NCBI RefSeq assembly: GCF_963675165.1
Contig: NC_087391.1
Coordinates: forward strand, 3,119,001 to 3,183,000
Reading direction: 5' to 3'
Length of the DNA: 64,000 nucleotides
Origin: Halichondria panicea
Taxonomy: Eukaryota; Porifera; Demospongiae; Suberitida; Halichondriidae
The notes under the pieces are model-generated. The model saw nothing but the letters and a program-made list of their open reading frames with translations, searched no databases and was not told where the DNA came from. This document shows positions 11,697 through 22,643 of this stretch, in pieces (the first letter of the stretch is position 1; every line of letters begins with the position of its first letter). Made by a program: the position numbers and the translations under genes.

Positions 11697-12254
11697 ATGT
11701 GTTTGTTTCCTTGCCAACTGCAAGTCACTGTGTTTTGTTCTCCTGCCAAGGATAGTGGTGAACAAATCTCTTGTGCTGGTTGTATCCCCTTTGATCTCCT
11801 CACCCCTTTGATCTCCTCAGCTCTTGGAATTACTGCTGCTGCTTGGGATCAAGATAGAAATAAAAAGAATGGAGAAGTTCGTTCACAAGCCCTGAAGCTT
11901 TTCCCAATGGATGTTTTTCAGAACCATCTCGTCGGATTTATCATTGATGAAGCTCACTGTATAAAGAAATTCACTGTATAAAGAAATGGTAAGCAAACTC
12001 AATTTCATGCATGGATGCTGCTTGTTATTAAAATGATTTTTGTAGGGGTGATGAGTTTTGAAAGGAATTCTCTCAGTTGGGAGAGCATTATTGAAGATTA
12101 CGGCTACTGCAACACGGATTGCCGTAATCAAGTCATTGAACATGCAGCACCCATGTATAGTTGCCATCTCGCCGGACAATATTATTCTGAAAAAGTGAAC
12201 ACTTTTCAACCAATAGTTGACATTCTACAAAGAGAGGGCCCGCTATGTATATAA
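11697..12254 (+). pseudogene. RecQ-like helicase fragment, motifs II and III, broken
   Basis: The first frame carries DVFQNHLVGFIIDEAHCIKK, the Walker B/DEAH segment of a RecQ helicase (DEAH codons at 11946-11957). A 17-bp tandem duplication (11954-11970/11971-11987) destroys the frame three codons later. A second frame at 12085-12198 reads ALLKITATATRIAVIKSLNM, matching RecQ motif III (TATAT) and the residues after it, and stops in a further shift; KVNTFQPIVDILQRE continues in another frame at about 12190-12235. RecQ proteins unwind DNA 3'-5' using ATP. The ATP-binding exon and the C-terminal domains are missing here, so this is a relic, perhaps of a transposon-carried helicase as at 18.6 kb. 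Another 17-bp doubling lies at 11786-11819. Confidence 0.75.
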
Positions 12255-12255
12255 T

Positions 12256-12699
12256 ATAACTAGAGGATGCTTGTACCTTTATTAGGTGACGATGACAATG
12301 AGTCTCTGTGTGCAACGAAAAAAGAAAGAGGGGCGTCTGGCATAAAGCTGGTAGCCTTTGGGAGGTATCCTACTATCCCCTCTCCTTCATAGGCACTGTC
12401 ATCACCAGAGGAGACATCGCCATTGCTGTCCTCAAGCTGTTCAAGCACATCAGCACAAGTAAACAATCTAGCCATAGCTATAAACTTCGTGCGGTAAGAT
12501 GCTAAGATGCTAATGAAATTTTAACATAGCAACGTGGCTTGGAAATTTCTAGACTAAATTGCACGTGATTCTACAGCTCTTCCTCTATACAGGGATGTGC
12601 GTAGTTCGAGGTACTTCCTAAGTATAGAATTTCGCAAAAAAAGTCACTATTGCGGGTCACTATTGCGGGCCACGATCGTGGCCCGTGGCGGTTAAAGGG
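12256..12699 (-). mobile_element. piggyBac-like left end with N-terminal exon
   Basis: Minus-strand copy: the terminus CGGTTAAAGGG abuts TTAA at 12700-12703, the CGGGCCACGATCGTGGCCCG palindrome follows at about 12666-12686, and an ATG at 12475 opens MARLFTCADVLEQLEDSNGD followed by SAYEGEGIVGYLPKA. Similarity to the 5313 exon extends to about 12330 and then fails. The right end is not present. It lies immediately beyond the RecQ fragment. Confidence 0.65.
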
Positions 12700-12703
12700 T
12701 TAA

Positions 12704-12819
12704 AATAACACCTTTTTTAGAGTGTTATTTTAACAAAAAGATTGGTTACCTCTGTTGCAAAATTTTTAACTAATTTTTTGGGTTATTTTAACTAAACTGT
12801 TTTTACGGTGTACTACTTA
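12704..12819. other. AT-rich spacer with a short hairpin
   Basis: AAAATAACACC and GGTGTTATTTT-type halves (12703-12735) form a small hairpin around TTTTTTAGA. It lies between the two piggyBac fragments and is probably derived from intron 1 of the second. Confidence 0.35.
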
Positions 12820-13072
12820 CCAGAGTCAGAGTCACACAGTGAGCCCTCTCCTGGTCTTTCACCGTCCTGGTCCATAGTGCTAGCGTCTAGGTCCATGTTA
12901 GCCTTTGGGAGGTATCCGTCATCACCAGAGCCATTGGGCACAAGTAAACAACCTACGTGCGGCTAATATTTTAACTTGGAAAATTCTAGACTAAATTGCA
13001 ACAGCTCATACAGGGATGTGCTCTATACAGGGACCTCCTGGGCCACGATCGTGGCCCGTGGCGGTTAAAGGG
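12820..13072 (-). mobile_element. Second piggyBac-like left end, deleted
   Basis: Same terminus and palindrome as its neighbour, with TTAA at 13073-13076. Exon sequence is heavily deleted, but the end of exon 1 survives with a clean donor: GTGTGACTCTGACTCTG followed by GTAAGTAGT on the minus strand near 12822. It supports the exon 1 border inferred for the 5.3 kb copy. Confidence 0.55.
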
Positions 13073-13076
13073 TTAA

Positions 13077-13799
13077 GTAGGTAAGGTAGCTTGAGAACAC
13101 CCGTGCCAGATAATGCTTCGTGCCTTCCGCGTCTAAGTGATTCATTTTCAGCAAGTGAAACCATTTCTTAGATCTTCTTCTAACAAAATAAATGTCAAAA
13201 TGTGTTCCATAATTTAGTGCTCCATAATTTAGTCGTTAAGATAGTACATTTTTCAGCTTGAGTTAGCTTTAATCTCGAAGGTACGTTTACGAGCCGCCAG
13301 GTATCAACTACATGTTTGCCACTACATGTTTCCTTTACGAGAAACTTTGGATTGTCTTTCCACTGATGATTTTTGATCATTCTCACCCAGATTCAATTCG
13401 AACTGATTAACAGGTGTCTTCTCGACATCTTTACCGTCAATGTGCAATAGACATTGCTTATTTGCAGTCTTTCACATAGTGTCCAGAACGTATGTTCTGT
13501 GATTCATGAACGAGTTCTTGAAGCTCACTGCTAGCAGCATCGTCTTGCACTTACGACCAGAAGTTGATGTAACCTGCTGTAACCTGCACTTCACCACAGC
13601 ACTTCACCACAGCAGAATCTCTTTGTGTACATGGCTTCTACATGGCTTCTTCTGATAAAATCCAGCTCGCAGTACTCTGATAAGCATCGATGAAAACTTG
13701 TTAGAGATGCCATGCCTCAACGAATGCCATGCCTCAACGAAACTTTTGGTCTAACACAGTACTTCCAGTAAAATTACTAATATCTGTCTAATAGTAAGC
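13077..13799. other. Non-coding with tandem duplications
   Basis: No gene recognised. Perfect doublings occur at about 13568 (10 bp), 13590 (13 bp), 13632 (11 bp) and 13707-13740 (17 bp, unit ATGCCATGCCTCAACGA). Confidence 0.45.
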
Positions 13800-14330
13800 A
13801 ATTTTTTGTGTCCTTGTTTGATCAATGTTTACGTCTGCCAAAGTCTACAGGGCGGTACAACAGTGTCAAAATTATGAGGGGGTATCTTTTCAGCAAGAGG
13901 GTTATTCTACAGACAGTGTCAAAATTATATAGGGTGTCTTTTTATATGGGGTGTCTTTTATATGGGGTGTCTTTTCAGCAAGGGGCTACACACAGGGTAT
14001 AGTGTTAAAAAATTGTATGAGGTGCAAGGGATTATTCTACGGACAGTGTCAAAACTATATGGGGTGTCTTAATTTTTCAGCAAGGGCTATACAGTATTAA
14101 AATTATGAGTCCAGGACAGGGTGCTACTTAGAAACTACTGCTTCTGCAAAGGGGTATTCAGGGTTAAAGGTAATTAAATTGTATGAGGTGCAAGGGGTTA
14201 AAGGTAATTAAATTGTATGAGGTGCAAGGGATTATTCTACGGACAGTGCTACTTAGAAACTACTGCTTCTGCAAAGGGGTATTCAGGGTTAAAGATCACA
14301 GGGTTAAAGGTCACTGAAAGTCCACGTGGT
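13800..14330. repeat. Degenerate local repeat cluster
   Basis: Phrases such as GACAGTGTCAAAATTAT, GGGGTGTCTTTT(CAGCAAGG) and TGTATGAGGTGCAAGGGATT recur four or more times in shuffled order. Blocks of 60-100 bp are also duplicated (for example TTAGAAACTACTGCTTCTGC at about 14128 and 14250). The reading frames across it are by-products. Confidence 0.65.
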
Positions 14331-14504
14331 GAAGAAGAAGAAGAGATGGACGAGCTGCTCGCAGTCTCCTCGAGAATGCTTTGTCGCAGTAGCAGCTTTC
14401 GAACAGTGGGGTTCAGTGGTAAAAGAGTCGGGAGAGTGGGTGAAAGTAGGGTGAAAGTAGAGTCAGGGAGAGTAGGTGAAAGTAGTCTAGGAGAGTACGA
14501 GTGT

Positions 14505-14548
14505 GGGGGGGGCTGTGGGGGAGAGGGGAAGGGGGGAGAGGGGAAGGG
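14505..14548 (+). other. G-run cluster, potential G-quadruplex
   Basis: Runs of 8, 5, 4, 6, 4 and 3 guanines lie within 44 bp, separated by loops of 1-5 bases. The preceding 90 bp is a purine-rich GTGAAAGTAG-type repeat. The sequence has far more than the four G-tracts needed for an intramolecular quadruplex. Confidence 0.6.
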
Positions 14549-14600
14549 TTCCATTAAAGAAAGCACAGTAGAGATATAAAATTAATTGTTCTGCATACAG

Positions 14601-15028
14601 GAAATGTTACTGTTCGGCAACCACCGCGGCCGAGAGCTTCCAGGAAGCTCTCGCTCTGGTACTGATCGGCAACCTCCGCGGCCGAGGCTTCCAGGAAGCT
14701 CTCGCTCTGGTACCGGTAATGTGCCACAGCTCATGTCAAGCCGACGTGGTCTATCACTGCCCACTCGCCGTCCTCCGTGGATGTCAGAATATGGGGAACA
14801 GGTAAAAAAACGAGCTGAGTAACTGCACGAATTTATTTGTCTGGCAAATGTGGATCAGTCAATTCCAATGGAAAAAGCAGACCTCATCAATGCTGGGCTT
14901 GGACCAATGCTGGGCTTGGACCAATGAATATGGCGAGGTATTTGAGTTCCACGATGAACTTCTTAACCGAATAGCCGCGGTTATGATTTCAAACGTAGTA
15001 CCGCCTACCGCGGAACCAAAATCTAATT
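14601..15028 (+). pseudogene. Decayed coding segment with internal repeat, unrecognised family
   Basis: From a CATACAG acceptor-like site at 14600 a Pro/Arg/Ser-rich segment repeats itself: GNHRGRELPGSSRSGT and RQPPRPRLPGSSRSGT come from a ~52-bp tandem duplication at about 14617-14716. It continues LSLPTRRPPWMSEYGEQVKK. A small frame change near 14821 leads into LHEFICLANVDQSIPMEKAD followed by LINAGLGPM; a 17-bp tandem duplication (14890-14906/14907-14923) then shifts the frame again. Past it, another frame reads MNMARYLSSTMNFL. The continuity of sense across the shifts shows a once-coding exon. I do not recognise the product. Confidence 0.45.
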
Positions 15029-15092
15029 AATTTTAAATTACTTTCATTATCAGCTCCTAGCAAAGAAAGATGCGTAGCTAAGAAGCAGTAGC
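14966..15092. repeat. Dispersed ~125-bp repeat, copy 1
   Basis: Nearly identical to 57564-57690 in direct orientation, including the CCGCGG-containing half and the run TCTAATTAATTTTAAATTAC. Both copies end in AGCAAAGAAAGATGCGTAGC, the start of the repeated exon-like units at 57.6-58.5 kb. Confidence 0.75.
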
Positions 15093-16490
15093 ATCCTGAT
15101 TGATATCAACCTACAATCTTCTTTCAGTGTGCATGCTCCCATTTTTTCACAAAAATTTAATGTTTTTTGCACTTGAAATAATAATTAATAGTAAGAATCT
15201 ATATAGTCACTTTGTGTGCATCAGTTAATTATGCATCAGTTATTCTAGACATATCGTGTTTCAGCGGGTTCCCCCCCTCGTTGTTCACCTTGGCCTTGGG
15301 CTTGGTTTATCACAACACATGTCTAGTATAATTATATATTCAATAGCTTACTGATGTTATATTTTTTCCTTCATTCTCTTCCCTCCACACCTTCATTCCC
15401 TCCACACCTTCATCTCAATCTCCCTCCTCCTCTGTCGTTCCTCCCCGATCTCTATCCTTCTTCTTGCCTCTGTCCACGCCTCTTGCCTAACACTCTTGGT
15501 ACAGCTATTTGGTTACTTCACTATTTGGTTTGGACACGACAATGTCCCCGCTCTCCCCCCGCTCTCCGTCTCCGTCGCCATCGCCATTTCTATCTGCCTG
15601 CCCAAGCAGTGATCACACGATATACTGTCGAGTAATTTTTCATCCTCCACTGACGTTTTCAGAATAGGACTGTAGCTGTGTTAGTACTGTTGTTAATAGC
15701 CATGTTGCATTAAATGATCCACTTTTATAGAACATGCAGAATTACCCACCCACTCAAGTTTTACCTAAAAAGGCGCAACTTTCCTTAACACCATGTTCAA
15801 TACATCATGTTCAATACATAATAATCATTACACCAATCAAACACGAGCAAGATTATTATTATGTACTGCTATTATCATTGTCAATAAAATAAGAGTTATT
15901 AATTTAGTCAGACATGGTCATAGTGAAGTACGCTGAAAGCCGATCAGCCATGCACGAATAAGCGAACGTAATGTACTACCTGTACAGTACTTAGTGTAGG
16001 AGTATGATCACATTAGGAGTACCTTTTCCTGCAAGAAAGATAAACATGTAAACATTAAACTGACCACACTTATCTAATGGCAGTTCAACCACATTGTATA
16101 CACACATACATGTAATCAGAATATCTGCAATCATAATTAATACTAAATCACAAACAGCATAACACAGTACGGTATATTTATCAGTGTACACATTTAAATT
16201 ACACGGGAAAGCATCACGGGAAAGCATGTACTTTGAATTGTAGGGAAATTACACACGTACGTACACACTTAGTCAAACTTGGGATTCCAGGATACACGTC
16301 AGAATGCAACGTATCAAAATTTTGCACCGTTTCGCCAAAACCCACTGAAATGCACACGGTCTCAACGGCAGATATCACCGTGTTTTTTTTGCAAGACAAT
16401 GGAATGCCGGGTGCATGAAACAAAATTATGAGGCGACTACCATGAAATGGTTTATGAATGTACCTGTAAGCCAGACTCGGATCCATGCGC
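15093..16490. other. Non-coding; pyrimidine-rich tract at 15355-15490
   Basis: A CT-rich stretch (CCTTCATTCCCTCCACACC is doubled) gives a Leu/Pro/Ser-rich open frame with no domain. No RNA gene or transposon end was found. The segment 15900-16490 is AT-rich and featureless. Confidence 0.4.
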
Positions 16491-16493
16491 CTG

Positions 16494-16862
16494 CACACCC
16501 CCTCCCCACACACACAAACACGGTGTGCGGTGTGCACACACACACACACGACATGCACACCCCCTCCACACACCCACATACACAAACACGGCGTGCACAC
16601 CACACGCCGTGTGTGTGTGTGTGTATGGCCTGTGTGTTGTGTTGTGGGGTTGTGTGTGTGGTGTGTGTGTGTGTGTGGTGTGTGTGTTGTGTGTGTGCGT
16701 GTGTGTTTGTTGTGGGGGGTGTGTGCACCCCGTGTGTGTATGTGTGTGCACATCGTGTGTGTTGTGTGGGGGGGGTGTGCATGCGGGGTGTGTGTGCGCA
16801 TGTGTGGGGGGGCCGTGTGTGTGTGGGGGGTGTACACGCATGTGGTGTGTGTGCGTGTGTGT
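16494..16862. repeat. CA/GT minisatellite island 1, foldback
   Basis: The plus strand is CA-rich to about 16600 and GT-rich afterwards. Polarity switches at a 10-bp stem ACACGGCGTG (16586-16595) / CACGCCGTGT (16603-16612). The motif GGCGTGCACACC is the same as in the 29-54 kb array. The right border meets an hAT-like terminus at 16863. Confidence 0.85.
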
Positions 16863-17134
16863 CAGTGGCGGAGGGTCCCCCCTTTTGAAGTTAACTTAAT
16901 GACACCAGCTAGTTAGCTATTTATCAGTTTTTGTAGCTATTGTAATTTGATTCAATGATTGTACCTGTTGTTTTGATGTATCAACTGCCAAAGGAGTGTT
17001 CAGGTTAGCGTAGGCTAGCTAGTTGACTGTTCGTGGCAGCTACTACGCAAGTCTATTATGGGACTTCCCCTGGCTGAGTATGGGATTTTCCCTAGTCACG
17101 TGTGACCGGAAGTGGGCGTAACTCCAGCAACTTT

Positions 17135-17710
17135 CGCGGGATCGACTACAGCGGTTTTCATAGTTCTTGCATTTGCAATGTCTAGAGCGGAAGTACTTGT
17201 CATGTGAACCATTACGTAACAAGATTGAATTTCTACCTCATTCCAAACCGATTTTTTTCCAATACATCCAAATTCAACCTTTGGAAATAGCCTTTGCATG
17301 CAAGCCTTTTTTAATCCGCTGAAGCTACCTTTGAGATTGTAAGCAGTTCAAATAGTTTTGTGAGCTACTATTAGTAACACAAGACTGGATGTCTGGAGCT
17401 AAGACTGTCTGTATGACTCATCAGCTTGCAGCAACACAAAATGAGTAGTCAGGCCGGGGCAAGCCACTTCAACCAGTTCCTTATAATAGTTTCTTATAAT
17501 ACTGGAAAGCTACACTCCTATTTCAGACTTCTCTGATTAACTAGTAATGAGTATAAAATTTATATCAATGTACAAAAAAACTAGCCTGACTCAGCAATAT
17601 TTGTGCTCCCGTGATGTCCTTTAAATGTTTGGGAATATCACGTGATAAGTGACTTCCGCTCTAGACATTGGAGATGCACGAACTCAGAAAACCGCTGTAA
17701 GTTCACCGAA
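17135..17710. repeat. Inverted repeat pair, small non-autonomous element
   Basis: 17140-17210 (core CAATGTCTAGAGCGGAAGT, with CAGCGGTTTTC upstream) recurs inverted at about 17640-17700. The central ~430 bp is AT-rich without coding capacity. Confidence 0.6.
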
Positions 17711-17759
17711 GTTGATGAGGATCACGTGATACTGATCGCTCCTCACAACATTAATTTAT

Positions 17760-18390
17760 GCAAGGAAACTTCAGTGATTCAATAACTACACATGATTAAG
17801 CCTATGCAATTATTATTGCATGCTAGCTATATGGATGCTACACTATGAAGGCAGTTGATGACATAATTATTAAATCTTAGAATGATATTATAAGACTATA
17901 TCAGCCAGGAAGATCTGGATCTGGATCTTGGATATTATTTTCTCACACATGGGGGAATGAGCGCGCATGTGCATTACATCCACAGGAATAATTAAAGGGT
18001 GTGTCCAAAGAGATCAATTTTCACAAATGGCTACTGCTAGCTAGCTGTTTTAACAGACATTTTCTGAGTATTGTAGCTAAGAAAAAGCTAGCGCTTTAGT
18101 GCAAGGCTAACTCATAATTATGTTGAATAGAAAGTTTGTGCGGACAGATGATGCTATGAAAGATTCTGAAGAGACTGCAACAGCCTTCAATGCGAGTCAA
18201 ACTAGCCATAACTCGAGAAAGAAGCTTTAGTTTGCTAATCCACGAATCAAAATCCAAGAGAACGTGGCTAGAAGCCTATAGAAGCTGTTAGCTTTCGTCG
18301 CATTGCAACCGTTGAGCAGTTACAGCTGGAACACACACACACACAGTCAGCTTTACCGTATGGGCCCTCGTGCGGCTACGCTCACAGCAT
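17760..18390. other. AT-rich, no feature recognised
   Basis: No coding stretch, element end or RNA gene was recognised between the small inverted-repeat element and the 9-bp target duplication at 18391. Confidence 0.35.
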
Positions 18391-18649
18391 ATTCAACCCT
18401 AGCCTCGGTCCCAGGCCGATTTTTTTTTAATAGAACGAAGTTGAAAAATACGGCCTGGTATTGATTGTATCTGGGCGTGGCAGGAACCGGAAACAAAAGC
18501 AGTGATTCTTTACATTTTGTTTCCTGCTTTTTTTCTGTAATACTAAAGGTGTACGTAGAGGCATTTTACTCCCGTAAAAGTTACAGTAATTTAGCTCCGT
18601 GTCATGTTCTCAATTTATAGCTAGCTAGCTATGGCATGCAACGCGTTGT

Positions 18650-19640
18650 CTTGTTTGAAGCAAGATGGCCCACTCTCATGGCAGAACAGGCCCAGGCTCT
18701 CAAGCTCCTGTTTGAGGGAAGGGACGTGTTTATCTGGTTCCCAAACTCAGGTATATTAAGGACTGGGACCTTCAATTATTGCTGAATCAGCTAAAACGCA
18801 GCCACGCCCACGATTTTTAATATGTTTTGTGTGTAAAAATTTTGTGCAGCTACTGATCTTTTTTAGTTCTAAAAACGGTGTTCTAAACCTTCCTTTTAGC
18901 TCTTAATTCTTAGTGTAGTAGGTAGTTCAAAGGCTTAAGCAGACATATCTGCTGGGAGAGAGCCACTTCTTTGGCCAAAGGTGAGATTTTGCACAAAACT
19001 TAGTCTTACAGCTGACAATAAGTGACATTTTTATTTTTATAGGCTAATAACTTACTCTAAATAGAACATGATGCTGTCTCCCAGCGGATATGTCTGCTTA
19101 AGCCTTTGAACTACCTACTACACTAAGAGCTAAAAGGAAGGTTTAGAACACCGTTTTTAGAACTAAAAAAGATCAGTAGCTGCAAAAAATTTTTACACAC
19201 AAAACATATTAAAAATCGTGGGCGTGGCTGCGTTTTAGCTGATTCAGCAATAATTGAAGGTCCCAGTCCTTAATATACCTGAGAAGGGGTATGGCAAGTC
19301 TCTCTGCTATATCAGTTGCTACCCTTTTTAATGGACTACAAGCTAGGTAGGACCAAGGCTCCTCCTGTTGACAAAAGTGTTGTTCTTGTTAATTGTCTCT
19401 CCCCTTGTATCTCTCATCAGGAGACTCATGATTGACCAGATCAGGAGTCTAAACAATAGAGGTGTTTCTGCTGCCATCCTCAGTAGCAATAAAGGAATCG
19501 ACAAAGATTTGGTTGCCACTGCCAAAGAAGTGTCTTCTGGGAAGTATTTCCTGCTGTATACTGCCCCAGAGGCTATTGTTGAAGACCACTGTTGGAGGAT
19601 TCATTTTTTGTTGTACCACGAGTCAATTTGTTTATGTATT
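18650..19640 (+). pseudogene. RecQ-like helicase fragment, Q-region to motif Ia, interrupted
   Basis: Reads AEQAQALKLLFEGRDVFIWF up to 18745. The foldback 18746-19283 intervenes with AA on both sides. Sequence resumes at 19286 with GGTATGGCAAG, so that removing the insert and one AA gives a Walker A-like PKGYGKSLCY. A TA insertion near 19312, and a shift near 19391 follow. Then IVSPLVSL, a 12-bp in-frame insert at about 19418-19430, and MIDQIRSLNNRGVSAAILSS lead to SSGKYFLLYTAPEAIVE, the RecQ segment between motifs Ia and II. Homology ends at about 19600, before the DEAH box. It lies inside the 9-bp-TSD element. The order and spacing of motifs make the family call firm; the copy is dead. Confidence 0.82.
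18746..19283. mobile_element. CTCAGG-family foldback element (copy 2)
   Basis: Ends read CTCAGGTATATTAAGGACTG and its complement, with AA at 18744-18745 and 19284-19285 as the 2-bp target duplication. Arms span about 18746-18960 and 19075-19283 around a centre with AGGCTAATAACTTACTCT. It is inserted within the ATP-binding-site codons of the RecQ-like gene. Confidence 0.9.
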
Positions 19641-20809
19641 AAAAAACCACGCCCAGATCACGCCCAAATACAATCAATACCAGGCCTAGTAGGCGACCAA
19701 GCGTTCAATTGGAGACGGATCGGCCGGGGGTCGAGGCTAATTCAACCCCTACTCAGGTGCATTAAGGACTGGGACCAGGAAAACTGGATGAAAATATGAT
19801 CTGTCTTTGGCAAGTGTTTTCTGACAAACCAAGGCATCCTCAAGAACAAGATAGAAGGATTCCATAATTTTGATGCATATACTATAATTTTAACATTAAT
19901 TTTATAGACCACGCCCATTTAATTGATTACATTCATTAAATTTTGCTACATCAGCAACACAAACCATTCATTCCGGAAGGGAAAAGGGAGGTTTGAGCTG
20001 GAATTTTCTGTATAATCATGTTTATAGTAATGCCTAGATACTATCAACATGGGGAGGGAGCACTTTGTCCAGCTAAATGCGAGATACTGTACAACTATAT
20101 TCTGGTCAGGTTGCGACAACAGCAACTGAGCCACACATATTTGCAGTGTCATCACTTTTTTATTTTTCACAGTTTGTCTTTAAAAATGGTTTACAACACA
20201 ATAATAACATCTAAATAACATACAGGAAGAGGACCAGAACATTGAACTGAGAATTGTCTCTATATCAAACACCTATATAATTATGTCATTGAATTATGTC
20301 ATTGCACTAGCTTGAGCCATTGTACGTGCTCGCTCTGTATCAAAGCAAAAAAGCAAAATGAGACCACATAATTATTGTGTTAGCATAATAACATCTTTCA
20401 TTGCAAAATACAAGATAGTATATACATTAATACAAGATACATTAATACAAGATACAAGCACTCAATAGCTTACTGAATATTGAAGTTGCTGTACATGTAA
20501 TTATTGCAACACCCACTCAACCTAAAGTGAGTGGGTGTGGTTTGCGCATGCGCATTAGGTGTGTTGCTGAAAAACGACAGTACAGCAACTATGCAAGAAG
20601 CTACACCGCGGGAAAATCCTGGTGTCACACTGGGCTGACTTTACATTGTAATTCAACACAAAGTATTGGCCAAGCTACAGCAAACACAAACAACTACACG
20701 ATTATTATATATACTGTACACACACACACAACTAATGCTTACGGGGCTACCGCTATTTTGTCATTACTGTCATTACTGTTTTTTTTATAACAAAATTAAT
20801 CGTAAAGTA

Positions 20810-21453
20810 CTCAGGGGTATTAAGGCACGTCCAGAATCAAAAATTAGCCAACGTCACATACATCGAAAAGTATTCAATATTAAACATAGTAATTGCACAT
20901 ATTGTTTTGTCATAACAATTTAAGTATCCTTAAATGAAAATAAAAATCATGTGACCATCATGTGACCAATTAAAATGAAATTTCCTTGTAAAACTAAATT
21001 ATAAAAAGAGGATTTGTTCCAGCTTAGTTAGATCCTATCTTTTCCTGGAATCCTGATGTACATATCATATACTGATGAAATCCAGCTGCGCAAAAGCAGA
21101 TTCATAGGTAATCATGGTCTACACAAACAACATGCTAAGATTTACTCCCTGAGATCTCCTCCTAACTTTCTTGTTTGGCTGCACTCTGTCTTGCGCAGCA
21201 GGAAGCAGGAAACAAGTTCTCTACTATCTAATAGTCTTAGTTAAGGCCTTTAATAGCTGCTAGGTACCCTACAACAAATCCGTTTTCAGGGTTTTACTCG
21301 ATCAACTAGCTACGGTCAACTTCAGTAAGTTCAGTACAGTGTCATGTGACCGAAGCTCCACCCCCACTAGTAATTGCAGACGTTCCAATGCGATGACGCT
21401 ATGTGTATGAATATCATTATAACAAAATTCCTTGTCATTTTAATTTGGACAGT
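20810..21453 (+). mobile_element. CTCAGGGG-ended element, truncated copy
   Basis: Starts CTCAGGGGTATTAAGGCACG and runs nearly colinear with 21934-22625 to GGACAGT at 21453, lacking the last ~16 bp terminus. Differences from the second copy are mostly short indels. Confidence 0.8.
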
Positions 21454-21933
21454 AGGTACAGTAATAAGATACGTACGTAAAACAATGGCACAACTATTAC
21501 TAATTACCAATTGAAGAGTTAGGCCCTATCCTACATAATAAATGAATACTTATTCCTTCTTGTAATTCTATACACATCTGCTTACCTATAGTCATCTGTG
21601 CATGATGGATGATGAAAACAGTGGCCTCATGTATAATTCACAGAAATAAATACCCGATCAACACCAGTACGTAAGACAGTAATGTAACTTGTACAGATCA
21701 AGTGGCATTGGATTAACTATTATAAACGTTGTTCGTACAGTGATTAATTCGTACAGTGATTAATCGCGTATCAGTAATTGTATGTCGTCAAGGCAGTAAT
21801 TGCACGTCGTCATTAACGACGTGCAATTACTAGTAGCCTTGACGACCGCACGTTCGAATAACGGCCACGGCAAATTTTTTACTGAAACTGCAGCTAAAAG
21901 TGTCTTAATCAATAGTATGGCTAAGAGTGCAAT
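21454..21933. other. Spacer with a strong hairpin at 21787-21843
   Basis: AGTAATTGCACGTCGT (21795-21810) and its complement (21816-21831) form a 16-bp perfect stem with a 5-base loop. The outer GTCAAGGC/GCCTTGAC pair extends it. A 16-bp tandem duplication lies at about 21734-21765. Confidence 0.7.
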
Positions 21934-22625
21934 CTCAGGGGTATTAAGGCACGTCCAGAATCAAAAATTAGCCCACGTCACATACATCGAAAAGTATTTA
22001 ATATTAAACATAGTAATTGCACATTATTGTTTTGTCATAATAATTTAAGTATCCTTAAATGAAATAAAGATCATGTGACCATCATGTGACCATGTGACCA
22101 ATTAACATGAAATTTCCTTGTAAATATAAAAAAGAGGATTTGTTCCAGCTTAGTTAGATCCTATCTTTTCCTGGAATCCTGATGTACATATCATATACTG
22201 ATGAAATCCAGCTGCGCAAAAGCAGATTCATAGGTAATCATGGTCTACACAAACAACATGCTAAGATTTACCTCCTTCTTGTTTGGCTGCACTCTGTCTT
22301 GCGCAGCAGGAAACAAGTTCTCTACTATCTAATAGTCTGGCCTTTAATAGCTACTAGGTAGCCTACAACAATTAGGTAGCCTACAACAAATCCGTTTTCA
22401 GGGTTTTACTCGATCAACTAGCTACGATCAACTTCAGTAAGTTAAGTACAGTGGTAAGTTAAGTACAGTGTCATGTGACCGAAGCTCCGAAGCTCCACCC
22501 CCACTAGTAATTGCAGACACCCACGCACGTGATAAACATTCCAATGCGATGATGCCTTGTGTATGAATCTCATTATAACAAAATTCCTTGTCATTTTTAT
22601 TTGGACAGTCCTTAATGCCCCTGAG
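21934..22625 (+). mobile_element. CTCAGGGG-ended element, complete copy
   Basis: The left terminus CTCAGGGGTATTAAGG and the inverted right terminus CTCAGGGGCATTAAGG differ at one position of 16. AT on both sides (21932-21933, 22626-22627) is a 2-bp target duplication. About 690 bp, no coding capacity. It is related at its termini to the CTCAGGT foldbacks, so the two groups probably share a transposase. Confidence 0.85.
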
Positions 22626-22643
22626 ATATGGGATTAATATGGG

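Larger units (their letters stand above)
18400..19739 (+). mobile_element. RecQ-bearing element, TAGCCTC termini, 9-bp target duplication
   Basis: The left end TAGCCTCGGTCCCAGGCCGA(T) at 18400-18420 matches the inverted right end at 19719-19739 at 18 of 21 positions. Identical 9-bp sequences ATTCAACCC flank it at 18391-18399 and 19740-19748. A 9-bp duplication is typical of Mutator-like elements. The cargo is a RecQ-like helicase fragment; no transposase was recognised, so this copy is probably non-autonomous. A CTCAGG foldback (18746-19283) is nested in it. A second member with the same termini and its own 9-bp duplication lies at 60041-60599. Confidence 0.75.

Noticed and set aside
14249-14566. 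Ser/Pro-rich minus-strand frame
   Set aside because: It is the complement of a polypurine repeat and a G-run tract; low complexity explains it.
15354-15635. Leu/Pro-rich frame as a secreted protein with signal peptide
   Set aside because: The hydrophobic start comes from a CT-rich tract containing its own direct duplication; no cleavage site or downstream domain.
16214-16916. Overlapping 60-207-codon frames on both strands across island 1
   Set aside because: They arise from the CA/GT repeat; all frames are open for the same compositional reason.
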